Part shown: positions 45,525-54,630 of the stretch, one piece after another
Layout of the letters: the number at the start of each line of letters is the position of its first letter
Position numbering within the stretch: the stretch's first letter is position 1
Source of the DNA: DASPSM01 sp036008465
GTDB taxonomy: Bacteria; Planctomycetota; Planctomycetia; Planctomycetales; Planctomycetaceae
Direction: 5' to 3'
Assembly: GCA_036008465.1 (NCBI GenBank)
Contig: DASYNP010000184.1
Span: 62,001 to 126,000, forward strand
Length of the DNA stretch: 64,000 nt
The notes under the pieces: model-generated
Database searches by the model: none
Told to the model about the DNA's origin: nothing
The model's input: only the letters and a program-made list of their open reading frames with translations
Made by a program: the position numbers and the translations under genes

Positions 45525-45607
45525 TTGCGTCGATTCCCTCCGCGAAATCCGCAAGTCACCATCGCCGCCTTCCTTTACGAGGCAAGTTGCCCGCACGGGA
45601 CGCCGCC

Positions 45608-45623
45608 CGGCACGGGCCCTGCT
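45608..45623 (+). promoter_or_regulatory. Sigma-54 -24/-12 promoter candidate for the STAS/NDH-2/Emr genes
   Basis: cGGCACGggccCTGCT has GG at 45609-45610 and GC at 45621-45622, the exact 10-base spacing of the consensus TGGCACG-N4-TTGCW. The predicted start of transcription is about 45634; the STAS ATG is at 45659 with GGAG between, so the leader makes sense. Confidence 0.65.
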
Positions 45624-45658
45624 TTAGACGCGTGCACGTCAAATACAGGAGACACGCA

Positions 45659-45952
45659 ATGCTCCGAATCACTGTGCTCGACCAGCCAGAAGCACTCACC
45701 TTCCAGCTCGAAGGGAGGCTGGGAAGAGAGGGCGTGGAGGCGCTAGAGGAGTGCTGGCAAACTGCCGTGACCGGCGAGCATAAAGCACTCCTCCGCGTGG
45801 ACCTGACGGAGGTGACGGCCATCGACGCCGCGGGCCGGGCCTGCCTGGCCGCCCTGCACCGGCAAGGTGCGGAATTTATCGCCGCCGACTGCCTGACCAA
45901 AGCCATGGTGGCCGAGATCAGTCAGGAGCATGACTGCGATTTCTCGAAGTGA
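45659..45952 (+). CDS. STAS-like small protein (1)
   Basis: 97 residues from ATG 45659, with ACAGGAG 7 bases upstream. The pattern LRITVLDQPEALTFQLEGRL, then LRVDLTEVTAIDAAGRACLAALHRQGAEFIA, is that of STAS/anti-anti-sigma-like domains (beta strand, a DLxxVxxID loop, then a helix). The usual phospho-Ser position in DSxG reads DAAG, so classical Ser phosphorylation is unlikely. It is the first gene behind a sigma-54 promoter candidate. A second protein of the same class (61394-61669) lies in the other half of the regulon. Confidence 0.75.
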   Translation: MLRITVLDQPEALTFQLEGRLGREGVEALEECWQTAVTGEHKALLRVDLTEVTAIDAAGRACLAALHRQGAEFIAADCLTKAMVAEISQEHDCDFSK

Positions 45953-45978
45953 CGGGCAATGTGCAAAGAGGCAACTCG

Positions 45979-46446
45979 ATGGACTCATCAATGATCACAG
46001 CGACGGCGGCTTTGCTCGGATCACTGGCGGGCGCCTCAGCTTCAATCGTCACGAATTGGATGACCGAGCGAAGCCAGTTCGCTCGCTTGCACGCAGTCGA
46101 GGAGCTGCGCCGCAGACAGCTGCTGTACGAGGAGTTCATCAAGGACGCGTCGAATTCAGTCATCGACTCATTGACCAACTCGTTGGACCGACCAGACAAG
46201 TTCGTGAGGCTCTATTCAAACGTCAGCTGCATCCGACTGCTCTCGTCACCGCCCGTGCTCACGGCTGCCGAGGAGTGCTGCCGGCAAATCGTCGAGCTCT
46301 ATTCAAAGCCGAACATGACGGTTGAGGAAATCCGCACATCCTTCGAAGTGAACCACTTCGATCCAGTGCGGGAGTTCAGCGCCGCTTGTCGCGCGGAACT
46401 GCATCAATTCGCACCCAAAGTAAGCGGCTCTCTTAAACGATGGTGA
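45979..46446 (+). CDS. Membrane-anchored helical protein, unknown
   Basis: 155 residues from ATG 45979, chosen because GAGG lies 7 bases upstream. One N-terminal membrane helix (ITATAALLGSLAGASASIVTNW) is followed by a cytosolic all-helical domain (ARLHAVEELRRRQLLYEEFIKDASNSVIDSL, then FSAACRAELHQFAPKV). It does not match a family I can name. It lies between the STAS and NDH-2 genes with 26- and 8-base gaps, clearly co-transcribed. Confidence 0.75.
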   Translation: MDSSMITATAALLGSLAGASASIVTNWMTERSQFARLHAVEELRRRQLLYEEFIKDASNSVIDSLTNSLDRPDKFVRLYSNVSCIRLLSSPPVLTAAEECCRQIVELYSKPNMTVEEIRTSFEVNHFDPVREFSAACRAELHQFAPKVSGSLKRW

Positions 46447-46454
46447 GGAATCCG

Positions 46455-47810
46455 ATGAATACTTTTGCATCTAAGAAACGCATTGTGATTGTTGGCAGCG
46501 GTTTCGGGGGGATCGCCACCGCCCGCCACCTGGAACGACTGTTTGGCAAGCGGCCGGATGTTGAAATCGTCCTCGTGAGCCGAGACAACTTTCTGGTCGT
46601 CACGCCACTGCTTTTCGAGGTCTTTTCCGGTGTGCTCGATCTGCGTTCATGCTCGTTCCCTGTTCGGGCCGCTTTGCGCGACACACGGTTCATGGAGGGC
46701 AGTGTCCAGGACATTGACCTCGACCGACGCGTAGTTCGCCTGGCAACGGCCGAGAAGTGCACGGAGCTGATCTACGACGAATTGGTGCTGGCGCTCGGGT
46801 CCAAGACGAACCGCGAAATGGTTCCCGGCTCGGAGCATGCCTTTACATTCAAGACTCTGGCCGACGCCCTGTTGCTCCGCAACCACGTCATCGAGCGCTT
46901 CGAGCGCGCCGACGTCGAGAGCGATGCACAAAGGAAAGCGCAACTCCTGACATTCGTCGTCATCGGCGGCGGGTTGGTCGGAGTCGAGTTGCTCGGCGAG
47001 CTGTCCGCCTTCGTGGACGGCATCATCCCTCTTTACAAGCACATCGACCGAGGCGAGGTCCGCTTGCTGTTGCTCCAGGCGGGCGACCGGATCATGCCGG
47101 AAATCGATCCGGCGCTCGCGGCGTACGGTGCGCGGGTCCTCGCCAGCCGGCCTGGTGTGGACCTCCGCACAAACACACGAGTGCGGTCCATCGAACCGGG
47201 CACGATTCATCTCTCCGGCGAAACCATTCTCGCCGACACAATCGTGCTGGCGGCGGGGAATGTGCCAAACCCGGCAGTGACGCATCTTCCCGTGGCGAAG
47301 GACAAAAGCGGTCGCATCGCGGTTGAGCCAACCATGCGCTGTCCGAGCCACCCCGAGCTTTGGGCCCTTGGCGATTGCGCCTCGATTCTGAGCCCCGACG
47401 GCAAACCTTACCCACCCCTCGCCCAGCACGCCTTGCGCGAGGCCCGAGTCCTGGCCAAAAACATCTTCGCTGCATTGAATCATCGGGCCCTTGAGCCCTT
47501 CGTCTACGACACGGTTGGAATCATGGGGTCGTTGGGCCATAGCAAGGGCTTTGGTCAGCTCCTGAAAGTCCGCTTGCACGGGTTGCCTGCGTGGTTCATT
47601 CGCCGCACCTATTACTGGCTGCAGACGCCGGGCTTGGCCCGAAAGCTGCGCATCGTGATCGACTGGACCTTCGCCCTCCTATTCCGGCCGGACGTCGTCA
47701 AAGTCAATCTCGACACCGAGACCGCCTCGTTACTTCGCGAAGTCGCGCTTGATGAAGTAGCCCCCGAGCACGAAGAGGGCAGGGTCTACCCCGAGCTCGC
47801 GCGAGTTTGA
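46455..47810 (+). CDS. Type II NADH dehydrogenase-like FAD oxidoreductase (1)
   Basis: 451 residues from ATG 46455, with GAGGA upstream; an earlier ATG overlaps the previous gene. FAD site RIVIVGSGFGGIATARHLE; NADH site FVVIGGGLVGVELLGELSAF; C-terminal FAD contact LWALGDCASI. The end has a hydrophobic/amphipathic part (TYYWLQTPGLARKLRIVIDWTFALLF), as in membrane-attached NDH-2 enzymes, which pass electrons from NADH to quinone without pumping protons. It is a paralog of 59937-61301, and both are next to a STAS gene and an EmrA-type gene. Confidence 0.88.
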   Translation: MNTFASKKRIVIVGSGFGGIATARHLERLFGKRPDVEIVLVSRDNFLVVTPLLFEVFSGVLDLRSCSFPVRAALRDTRFMEGSVQDIDLDRRVVRLATAEKCTELIYDELVLALGSKTNREMVPGSEHAFTFKTLADALLLRNHVIERFERADVESDAQRKAQLLTFVVIGGGLVGVELLGELSAFVDGIIPLYKHIDRGEVRLLLLQAGDRIMPEIDPALAAYGARVLASRPGVDLRTNTRVRSIEPGTIHLSGETILADTIVLAAGNVPNPAVTHLPVAKDKSGRIAVEPTMRCPSHPELWALGDCASILSPDGKPYPPLAQHALREARVLAKNIFAALNHRALEPFVYDTVGIMGSLGHSKGFGQLLKVRLHGLPAWFIRRTYYWLQTPGLARKLRIVIDWTFALLFRPDVVKVNLDTETASLLREVALDEVAPEHEEGRVYPELARV

Positions 47811-47871
47811 TGACAAGGTCCGGGCGATCGGCGTTCCTCACATGTGTACGGTCTCACATAGGAGTTCAACC

Positions 47872-49476
47872 ATGAAGACACTGGTTAATAACGGTTCTCA
47901 AACCGCTCACACCTCGGCGGAGCCCACACCAGTCCCTCCCGACGAGGCGCTCACCCACGTAACGGACGAGACGTCGACTGCCATGGCCGACCCACCGCTG
48001 AAGCATGAAGCGCCTGCAACGCTGACGAACGATTCGGCACCGATCACCCAGGGTGAACTGCTCGTTCCCGCGCCGCCGGTGCATCGCTATCGGAAATGGT
48101 TGCTTGCGGCCGGGATCGTGGTCGCGCTCGCAGTCGGCGGATACTTCTCGGTTCCCTGGGTGAATACGGTGCTCAACACGGTGAGCACGGACGACGCTTA
48201 CATTAACGGCCACGTGACTTTCGTCGCGCCCAGAGTATCCGGCCAGGTGAAGAAAGTACTGGTGGACGACAACGACCGTGTGAAGAAAGGGGACTTGCTG
48301 CTCCAACTCGACAAAGAGCCTTTCCAGGTGCAGGTGGCGCTCAAGCGTGCCGCCGTCAAGGTGGCGGAGGCGAACCTGGCGGCCGCCGAGTCCAAGGCCC
48401 GCAGCCTGGAAGCTCAACTTGGCAGCCAACGTTGGAAGCTCCAGAGCGCTTGCGAGCAGGTCGACAGCCAGGTCGCGCTCTTGGCGGCTCAGGAAGCCAA
48501 CCTGCGAACGACGGAAGCGACACTCGACGTGGCCCGAGCTGACTACGAGCGCGGCCAGCGATTGTTGCCCTCCTCGGCGATAAGCCGTGAGGACTTCGAC
48601 CACCGCCATCAGCAATATCGGGTCGCTACGGCCAATGTAAAGCAGGCCCGCGAGGCGATCCACCAGACGCGCGCGGCACTCGGACTTCCCGCGGAGCCAA
48701 AAAAAGGCGCAAGCCTGACGGAAGTACCAGCGGACCTGAATCAGACCTTCTCCGCAGTCCGAACCGCGCTGGCCGACTGTATGGACACGATGACCCAGCT
48801 CGGACTGCCGCTGGGGTTCACCGGCCTGACGCCGAACAAGGCCCTCGAAGAGTTCCGTCGGTTCGACAAAGAGGGAGACATTGACCGCATCCTCCGCAAT
48901 CTGCTGCCGAAGGTGCCCAGCGTGCTTCAGGCCAACGCCGCATTGGAGCAGGCCCGGCACGACCTGGAGCAAGCCGAGTTGAACCTGCGCTATTGCGACA
49001 TTGTCAGCGAGATCGACGGAGTGGTGACCAGCCGCAACGTCAACCCGGGTAACGATGTCCAGTTCGGGCAAAGTTTGATGGCCGTTCGCTCTGTCAACGA
49101 GATCTGGATCGACGCCAATTTCAAAGAGACACAGCTCGCGGATCTGCGGATCGGCCAGCGGGTGCGCTGCGAAGTGGACATGTACGGCGGCCGCCGGGAG
49201 TTCGAAGGCCGCATCACCGGCTTCACGATGGGGACCGGTCAGACGCTCGCCCTGTTGCCGCCGCAGAACGCCACCGGCAACTTCGTCAAAATCATTCAGC
49301 GGTTGCCGGTCCGGATCGAACTGACCGACTACGACCCGAGCAAGAGTCCCCTGTTCGTCGGCCTGTCGGTCACGCCTTACGTGTACTTCCGGGAAGTCGC
49401 AACCGGCTCCAACGCCGGAGAAGTCTTACAGCCTTACGCCGTAATGCCCAAAGGCCACACGGAACCTAAATCGTGA
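47872..49476 (+). CDS. EmrA/HlyD-type membrane fusion protein (1)
   Basis: 534 residues from ATG 47872, with AGGAG 7 bases upstream. It has a cytosolic Thr/Pro-rich head of ~75 residues, one membrane helix (WLLAAGIVVALAVGGYF), lipoyl half VSTDDAYINGHVTFVAPRVSGQVKKVLVDDNDRVKKGDLL, a long coiled coil with an extra inserted segment (~290-350), then the second half DIVSEIDGVVTSRNVNPGNDV and barrel VNEIWIDANFKETQLADLRIGQRV. This is the EmrA partner of the DHA2 transporter encoded next. The length is larger than E. coli EmrA (390), mostly from the head and coil insert. Confidence 0.92.
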   Translation: MKTLVNNGSQTAHTSAEPTPVPPDEALTHVTDETSTAMADPPLKHEAPATLTNDSAPITQGELLVPAPPVHRYRKWLLAAGIVVALAVGGYFSVPWVNTVLNTVSTDDAYINGHVTFVAPRVSGQVKKVLVDDNDRVKKGDLLLQLDKEPFQVQVALKRAAVKVAEANLAAAESKARSLEAQLGSQRWKLQSACEQVDSQVALLAAQEANLRTTEATLDVARADYERGQRLLPSSAISREDFDHRHQQYRVATANVKQAREAIHQTRAALGLPAEPKKGASLTEVPADLNQTFSAVRTALADCMDTMTQLGLPLGFTGLTPNKALEEFRRFDKEGDIDRILRNLLPKVPSVLQANAALEQARHDLEQAELNLRYCDIVSEIDGVVTSRNVNPGNDVQFGQSLMAVRSVNEIWIDANFKETQLADLRIGQRVRCEVDMYGGRREFEGRITGFTMGTGQTLALLPPQNATGNFVKIIQRLPVRIELTDYDPSKSPLFVGLSVTPYVYFREVATGSNAGEVLQPYAVMPKGHTEPKS

Positions 49477-49552
49477 ACTGTGAGACGACGATTTTGAACC
49501 GGAGATAACAGGGTAGGCCGCCGCACCTCGCTCGGTTACCGGAGGACGCATC

Positions 49553-51163
49553 ATGAGTACCATTGCAATCAGCCCCGCAGCAGTCAGCCGACCGGCATTC
49601 AATTATTGGGTCGTCGCCTGCGTGGTCGTCGTGCCCACGTTCATGGAGATTTTGGACACGACGATTACGAACGTGGCCCTGCGGTACATCGCCGGTGGCC
49701 TGGCCGCCGCAGAGACCGACGCCGATTGGGTCATCACCAGCTATCTGGCCGCAAACGCCATCGTCCTGCCGATTACCGGCTGGCTGTCGGCGCACCTCGG
49801 CCGCCGCAGATACTTCCTGTTATCGATCACCCTCTTCACGGTCGCCTCGGCCCTCTGCGGCCTGGCCGGCAGCCTTCAGCAGATGATCCTCTTCCGGGTG
49901 ATCCAAGGTCTGGCCGGCGGCGGGCTGCAGCCGTGCAGCCAGGGCGTTTTGCTCGATGCGTTCCCGTCCGAGAAACAGGGAACCGCTATGACGCTTTTCG
50001 GAGTTGCCGCCATTATCGCGCCCATCGTCGGGCCGACGTTGGGCGGTTGGATTTGTGTCAACTACGACTGGCCGTGGATCTTCCTCATCAACGTCCCGAT
50101 CGGCCTGTTGTCCCTGGTCGCCGCGTACGCCGTGGTCGACGACCCCGAATACCTCGAGCAGGAGCGTGCCGAACTAAGTCGCGGGCCGCTGAACTTCGAC
50201 TACATCGGCCTAGGGCTTTTGGCGCTCGTCATGTCTTGCTGGGAGATCATGCTCAGCAAGGGACAGGAATGGGACTGGCTGGGCGACCCCTCGGGCCGGG
50301 TTCAGACGCTGATGATTTTGTTCGTACTGGGGCTTTGCCTCTTGATCTTCCGCGAGATGCGGATCGCCAGCCCGATCATTAACTTCCGGGTCCTCAAAGA
50401 GCGAAACCTCGCCGTGAGCTGCATCATCATGTTCTGTGCCTTCGGCGTGCTGTACGGCGCGAGTATTGCCCTGCCGGGAATGCTGCAGAGGCTGTTCGGC
50501 TATGACGCCCTCTGCTCGGGGCTGGTGATGTCTCCCTCGGGAGTCTCCTCGTTGGCCGCGATGGTGATCGTTGGCGTTCTTGTGGGTCGGGGGCTGGACG
50601 CGCGCTGGCCGATCGCGGCCGGGCTGGTGGCGATGGCTGCCGGCAACTATTGGATGGCGCGGATGAACCTCCAGATCAGCCCCGGGCAGGTGGTCGGGCC
50701 GCGGATGCTGCTGACGCTGGGTCTGGGACTCTTGTTCGCACCGATGAGCGTGGCTGCGTACAAGTACACTCCCGTGCATCTGCGCGGCGCGGCCGTGGGA
50801 CTACTCAGCCTGCTCCGCACCGAGGGAGGCAGCGTCGGCACGTCAATGGCCCAGACCATTCAAGAGCGGCGCGAGCAGTTTCACCTGTCCCGGCTGGGCG
50901 AAGGCTTGAGCCCGCTGAACCCCCACGTCCAGGGGTTCCTGGATGGGGCTCGGGCGGTCCTCCTGCAGCGAACGGGTGACCCGACCCGATCCCAGCTCCT
51001 GGGCGTCCAGGCGCTCGACAACTTGCGACAGCAGCAGGCCGCGTCGCTTGCGTACTTCGACGTGTTCTGGCTGTGCGCGGTCCTGGCCCTGGCCCTCGTC
51101 ATTCTCGTGCTATTCATGAGACGCTCCGTGGCCGAGAAGGGTGAGCACATTGAGGGAGAGTAG
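49553..51163 (+). CDS. EmrB-type DHA2 MFS transporter
   Basis: 536 residues from ATG 49553, with GGAGG upstream. About 14 membrane helices. Motifs: PTFMEILDTTITNVAL (DHA2 motif D1-like), ITGWLSAHLGRRRYFLLS (motif A), RVIQGLAGGGLQPCSQG (motif B) and GPTLGGWICVNYDWPWIFLINVPIG (motif C). EmrAB systems export hydrophobic toxins and uncouplers by proton antiport. No TolC gene follows; the nearest is the RND one at 40-41.7 kb. It is the last gene of the sigma-54-led string starting at 45659. Confidence 0.93.
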   Translation: MSTIAISPAAVSRPAFNYWVVACVVVVPTFMEILDTTITNVALRYIAGGLAAAETDADWVITSYLAANAIVLPITGWLSAHLGRRRYFLLSITLFTVASALCGLAGSLQQMILFRVIQGLAGGGLQPCSQGVLLDAFPSEKQGTAMTLFGVAAIIAPIVGPTLGGWICVNYDWPWIFLINVPIGLLSLVAAYAVVDDPEYLEQERAELSRGPLNFDYIGLGLLALVMSCWEIMLSKGQEWDWLGDPSGRVQTLMILFVLGLCLLIFREMRIASPIINFRVLKERNLAVSCIIMFCAFGVLYGASIALPGMLQRLFGYDALCSGLVMSPSGVSSLAAMVIVGVLVGRGLDARWPIAAGLVAMAAGNYWMARMNLQISPGQVVGPRMLLTLGLGLLFAPMSVAAYKYTPVHLRGAAVGLLSLLRTEGGSVGTSMAQTIQERREQFHLSRLGEGLSPLNPHVQGFLDGARAVLLQRTGDPTRSQLLGVQALDNLRQQQAASLAYFDVFWLCAVLALALVILVLFMRRSVAEKGEHIEGE

Positions 51164-51555
51164 AACCTGGTGCGGGGTACGGGCAAGAGGAAATAGGTTT
51201 TGCACAACTTAGATCAAATCGGTGGATGTGCCGAGCCGCACCGGCTGCGGATGCCGAAAAAGGTTCGTTTTGTGGTTTGCCGCGCCTTTCGATATATGGG
51301 CGGATGCCCGACGAACCGCCCGTCCCGTAAACTCGTCCGCGAAATCAAATCGCCGGAACTCGTCGCGTTGACCGTTTTCGAGTCAGCAGTTTGGGACGAT
51401 CCGTCTGCGTCGAGGTCAAAGGCGCCACGCCCGCAAATGCGTCGGAGGTTGTTCCTCCTACATAAAGACAGGGCCGCGGCGATCCGAGGGTTCAAAATTC
51501 GGAGCGATTCTCTGCTGCTTGGGTTTGCGTGTTTAGTCTCGGGTCCAGGATAGCT
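51164..51555. other. Gene-free stretch
   Basis: Nothing coding is supported. An open minus-strand frame runs through but loses all similarity to the recombinase remnant that lies to its right, and reads as noise here. Confidence 0.4.
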
Positions 51556-51595
51556 AAAAAAAGACGCCTTGGGCCGCCCCGCAGGGCGGCCCAAG
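51556..51595 (-). terminator. Strong rho-independent terminator (minus strand)
   Basis: CTTGGGCCGCCC (51568-51579) and GGGCGGCCCAAG (51584-51595) form a perfect 12-bp stem with a CGCA loop. On the minus strand it is followed by seven T residues (A-run 51556-51562). It ends transcription coming from the recombinase remnant side. Confidence 0.8.
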
Positions 51596-51608
51596 CGACG
51601 GTAGATCA

Positions 51609-52194
51609 TCACTGACTCCCGTCCGTCGCTGGTCCCTGCGGTTGAGTTTGTTCCGCCCTCAGCCGCTGGACCACCTCGCGCGCGACGAGGTGCAACAGCA
51701 AGCGGGCCGTCGATCGTGCTGCCATTCCAGCATCGATGCTCAGGGGCGCCGTTGCACATGAGGGGCGTCGTGCGGCCATGACCTCCGAATACAAACTTCC
51801 TACCGCAAATGCCGCAAAACAGCATCTGACCGGGAAATCGAGTTCGTTTTCGCGGAACGTTGCGACGTGGGTCACCGTTGCCACCTCCATTTCGACGATA
51901 TTTCGCGTTCCGCTCCTTCAACATGCCGATGATTCGGTCGTAGCGGTCAGGTTCGATGAACGCAAGATGGGGCACGTGCCGAAAAAGCTGCAGTTCCTTC
52001 GTGGTCTTCTCGCTGCGATGCCGCCCCGTTTTGTTCACTCGTCGGCTCACTCGCTGGTTCCGCCGGCGGTAGCCCTTGAGGATCGGATTATGGGTTACCA
52101 CGCTGACGAGCGTCGGCCAGTCGCGGCCACGAACGGCACCGAGTGCCTGCGTGCTGCCCTTGTCTTGTGCTGTCTTGGCCGAAACCCTCGCCAA
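51609..52194 (-). pseudogene. Large serine recombinase remnant
   Basis: From about 52110 the frame reads NPILKGYRRRN, then AFIEPDRYDRIIGMLKERNAKYRR, KKRTR-like RKRTRFPGQMLFCGICGRKFVFGGHGR and LMCNGAPEHRCWNG. These are the recombinase domain and zinc ribbon of large serine integrases. The catalytic resolvase domain is missing, and after CWNG the match moves to another frame (ARSTARLLLHLVAREVVQRLRAEQ, ending 51609), so it is both truncated and frameshifted. It points to a past mobile element beside the Emr genes. Confidence 0.75.
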
Positions 52195-52383
52195 AGTTCG
52201 CGGCTACGCCGTTCTGGCCAGTCGCGAAGAGTGCGAAGAAGGTTGTGCGATCACCGGCAAGCCCTGCGGATTGTGCCGTGCCCTCGTTTGCTGGTTGCCC
52301 CTTTGCTCTAGATGCCCATGTGACTAACTTGCCATGGTCCACCTGGGTTTGTCCCTTGAACGGGTCACCATGGGTCCCGCGTT

Positions 52384-53562
52384 CTAAACGAACCGGCACA
52401 ATCGCATGAGCGCGATGAGATTCAGCGTGTTGCCCCACGACGTGTAGGTTCCGAAATAGACCTTTCGCACCGAGCCTCTGTAGCGGTGTTTGAAGTCAGC
52501 GTGACCGCGGAAGCTGTAGACGCAACGATCGCCATGACAATAGAGCCATTGGAAAAACGCCCTGAGCAGCCGGCTGTCACGGAAAGCAGACTTCTCAACG
52601 TTGTGGAGGGGCAGAAGACCCAGCCGAAAGGTCGTCATCCCTTCGTCGCGAAATCGTTCGATCGCGAACTTCGTAATGGCTTCTTCTGCACCGGTGGGCG
52701 CTTCTGACGCGCGCCGCTTAATGGCTGGCGAATAACCAACGACCTGGCCGTCCTCGTAAATCGGATCGAAAACGACGAAGGCCGCGATGTGACCGTCGGG
52801 GGCCCGCAGGCAGACCTTGCGAACGTCCGGTTCGTCGCCGAACGCAAGCGGTCGCACCAGGAAGCGGGCCTCTTGCTTGACGGTCTTCGTCGAACGCCAG
52901 GATGACGATAGTGCCTCGATTGCTTGATGATCAGCGTCCCCGAAAAATCCCTCCTCGATTGTGTAACTCTCGCGTTCGATCTTGTGCGCGGCCTGTCGGA
53001 ACTTGCTTTTCTTTGGTCCCTCAAAATCGTACGACGGCAAGTAAAGCTCGATGTCGGAACCGAATTCGTTCACGAAGTAACCGTGTCGAGCCAGGATTGC
53101 GCCGACTGGGGCGGAAATCTGGCAGAAACAACTGCGCGGGTGCTGCTTCAAGAAGTCACCGATCAAGTCCGAGTAACGAAGAAGCGGAGCGACTGGATCA
53201 CCCAACACGAAGTTAATGCCCCAGTATGTGTCGTAGGCCACGTATCCGTCGTGCGCCTCGAAGTACTTCATCCCGGGTTGGAGCGTCGCAAAGGCCATCG
53301 TGAAGTTGCCCGATTGGCGAAGCATCTCGTACCGACGCGCGTCCGGCGCCTCGGAATCAATCGCCGGCGCTGACGACACCAGATGTCGGTCGCGCGACCA
53401 TTCGGCGTTGGCCACCGGGCCAACTTGCAACGGGGCTAAGTCGATCCCCCCGGCGCGACCGATTGAAAGCGGTTTCGGAACCGGCCTTGTGAGGTCGGAA
53501 AATCGGCCTGGACGAGCCCATTTGTGCGGCGGCGTGATTCCGCGGGGCGAAGTCGTCGACAT
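52384..53562 (-). CDS. DUF2156 (MprF C-terminal-like) protein
   Basis: 392 residues from ATG 53562. The soluble part has the DUF2156 pattern: KYFEAHDGYVAYDTYWGINFVLGDPVAP, FCQISAPVGAILARHGYFVNEFGSDIELYLPSYDFEGPKKSKFRQAAHKIER (cf. 'G.e..idl..f...gk....R...nr..r'), and a last third with PAIKRRASEAPTGAEEAITKFAIERFRDEG. In MprF this GNAT-like fold transfers Lys from tRNA to phosphatidylglycerol; no membrane flippase part is present here. Related stand-alone proteins may acylate lipids or peptides. The function is not assigned. Confidence 0.75.
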   Translation of the reverse strand: MSTTSPRGITPPHKWARPGRFSDLTRPVPKPLSIGRAGGIDLAPLQVGPVANAEWSRDRHLVSSAPAIDSEAPDARRYEMLRQSGNFTMAFATLQPGMKYFEAHDGYVAYDTYWGINFVLGDPVAPLLRYSDLIGDFLKQHPRSCFCQISAPVGAILARHGYFVNEFGSDIELYLPSYDFEGPKKSKFRQAAHKIERESYTIEEGFFGDADHQAIEALSSSWRSTKTVKQEARFLVRPLAFGDEPDVRKVCLRAPDGHIAAFVVFDPIYEDGQVVGYSPAIKRRASEAPTGAEEAITKFAIERFRDEGMTTFRLGLLPLHNVEKSAFRDSRLLRAFFQWLYCHGDRCVYSFRGHADFKHRYRGSVRKVYFGTYTSWGNTLNLIALMRLCRFV

Positions 53563-53684
53563 CGCTTGATTCCCCGCATGCAGCGCGCGGCCTCCTCCCG
53601 AGCGCTGCGTGCATTAGCGCGAGCAGTGACCTCTTGCCTTCCCCAGCGACGCTACTGAGGCTTGTCGCGTCCAGAGTCCTATCG

Positions 53685-54629
53685 TCAGATCGCTGCGGGT
53701 TGAGCGCGCAGTCGGAGGAGACCGAGCAGCTGCTCATCTTCACCCTTGGCGAGTTGCTCCACCGAGCGCTTGCCGGCTTCTTGCAGAACGCCTGCGGCAA
53801 CCTTTTGCTTCAGCTCCGGCGTGATTTTCGGGTTTCCAAGAGCGTCCATCAGCGGAGACAAACCCGCGAACACGCCCTCCATAAAGTGCTGGATACCGCC
53901 GGCCCCACCCGCGAGGTGGAACTGAAGATTGGGTCCCATCACGCCCCAACGAAGTCCGGGCCCCCAGCTTACCGCGTCATCCACATCAGCCACGCTGAGC
54001 ACATCCTGCTCGATGAGGTACAGGACCTCTTTGTAGAGGGCGAGCTGGAGCCGGTTCGCAACATGGCCGGGGATTTCCTTCCGCAGGCGGATCGGTTTCT
54101 TTCCGATCGAGGCATAAAACGCCATCGCCTGGTCGATCGCTTCGGGGGATGTTTTTTCGCCTCCCACGACTTCGACGAGCGGAATGATGTGCGGCGGATT
54201 GAAGGGGTGGCCCACAAGGATCCGCCCCGGGCGTTTGCACGCGGATTGCATCACGCTCGGCGTGATTCCGGAAGAGCTCGACGCGATGATCGAGTCCGGC
54301 GGAGTGGCATCATCCATGTCGGCAAACAACTTGATCTTGAAATCCTTCCGCTCGGGGCCATTCTCTTGGACAAAATCCGCCTTCGACAAGGCATCCTGCA
54401 TTTTCGTCGTGAAGCTCAGTCGCTCACGCGACGCGCCGGACGAAAGGCCGATAGAGGTCAGCGCTTCCCAGGCATCGTCGACGTATTCTCGCAGATTGGC
54501 TTCCGCGTTTGGCGCCGGGTCGGTTGCAACCACGTCGAATCCGCGCGCCAAGTACTGTGCGGCCCAGCTTGCGCCGATGACTCCGGTGCCAACGACCGCG
54601 ATTCGTTTAACTGGTTTGTTGTTCGACAC
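53685..54629 (-). CDS. 3-hydroxyacyl-CoA dehydrogenase family protein (carnitine-dehydrogenase-like)
   Basis: 314 residues from GTG 54629, with GGAGAAG upstream and one base after the propeller stop. NAD fold KRIAVVGTGVIGASWAAQYLARGFDVVATD; catalytic region SSSSGITPSVM and GHPFNPPHIIPLVEVVGGEKT (His). The C-terminal pattern WGPGLRWGVMGPNLQFHLAGGAGGIQHFM matches L-carnitine dehydrogenases and their relatives more than FadB-type enzymes. It would oxidise a 3-hydroxy acid or 3-hydroxyacyl-CoA with NAD. It is the last gene of the acyl-CoA operon. Confidence 0.88.
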   Translation of the reverse strand: MSNNKPVKRIAVVGTGVIGASWAAQYLARGFDVVATDPAPNAEANLREYVDDAWEALTSIGLSSGASRERLSFTTKMQDALSKADFVQENGPERKDFKIKLFADMDDATPPDSIIASSSSGITPSVMQSACKRPGRILVGHPFNPPHIIPLVEVVGGEKTSPEAIDQAMAFYASIGKKPIRLRKEIPGHVANRLQLALYKEVLYLIEQDVLSVADVDDAVSWGPGLRWGVMGPNLQFHLAGGAGGIQHFMEGVFAGLSPLMDALGNPKITPELKQKVAAGVLQEAGKRSVEQLAKGEDEQLLGLLRLRAQPAAI

Positions 54630-54630
54630 G

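Noticed and set aside
45491..45525. TGGCAC copies after the activator as a sigma-54 promoter
   Set aside because: The spacing to the next TTG/GC is not the required 10 bases between GG and GC; they fit an inverted repeat instead.
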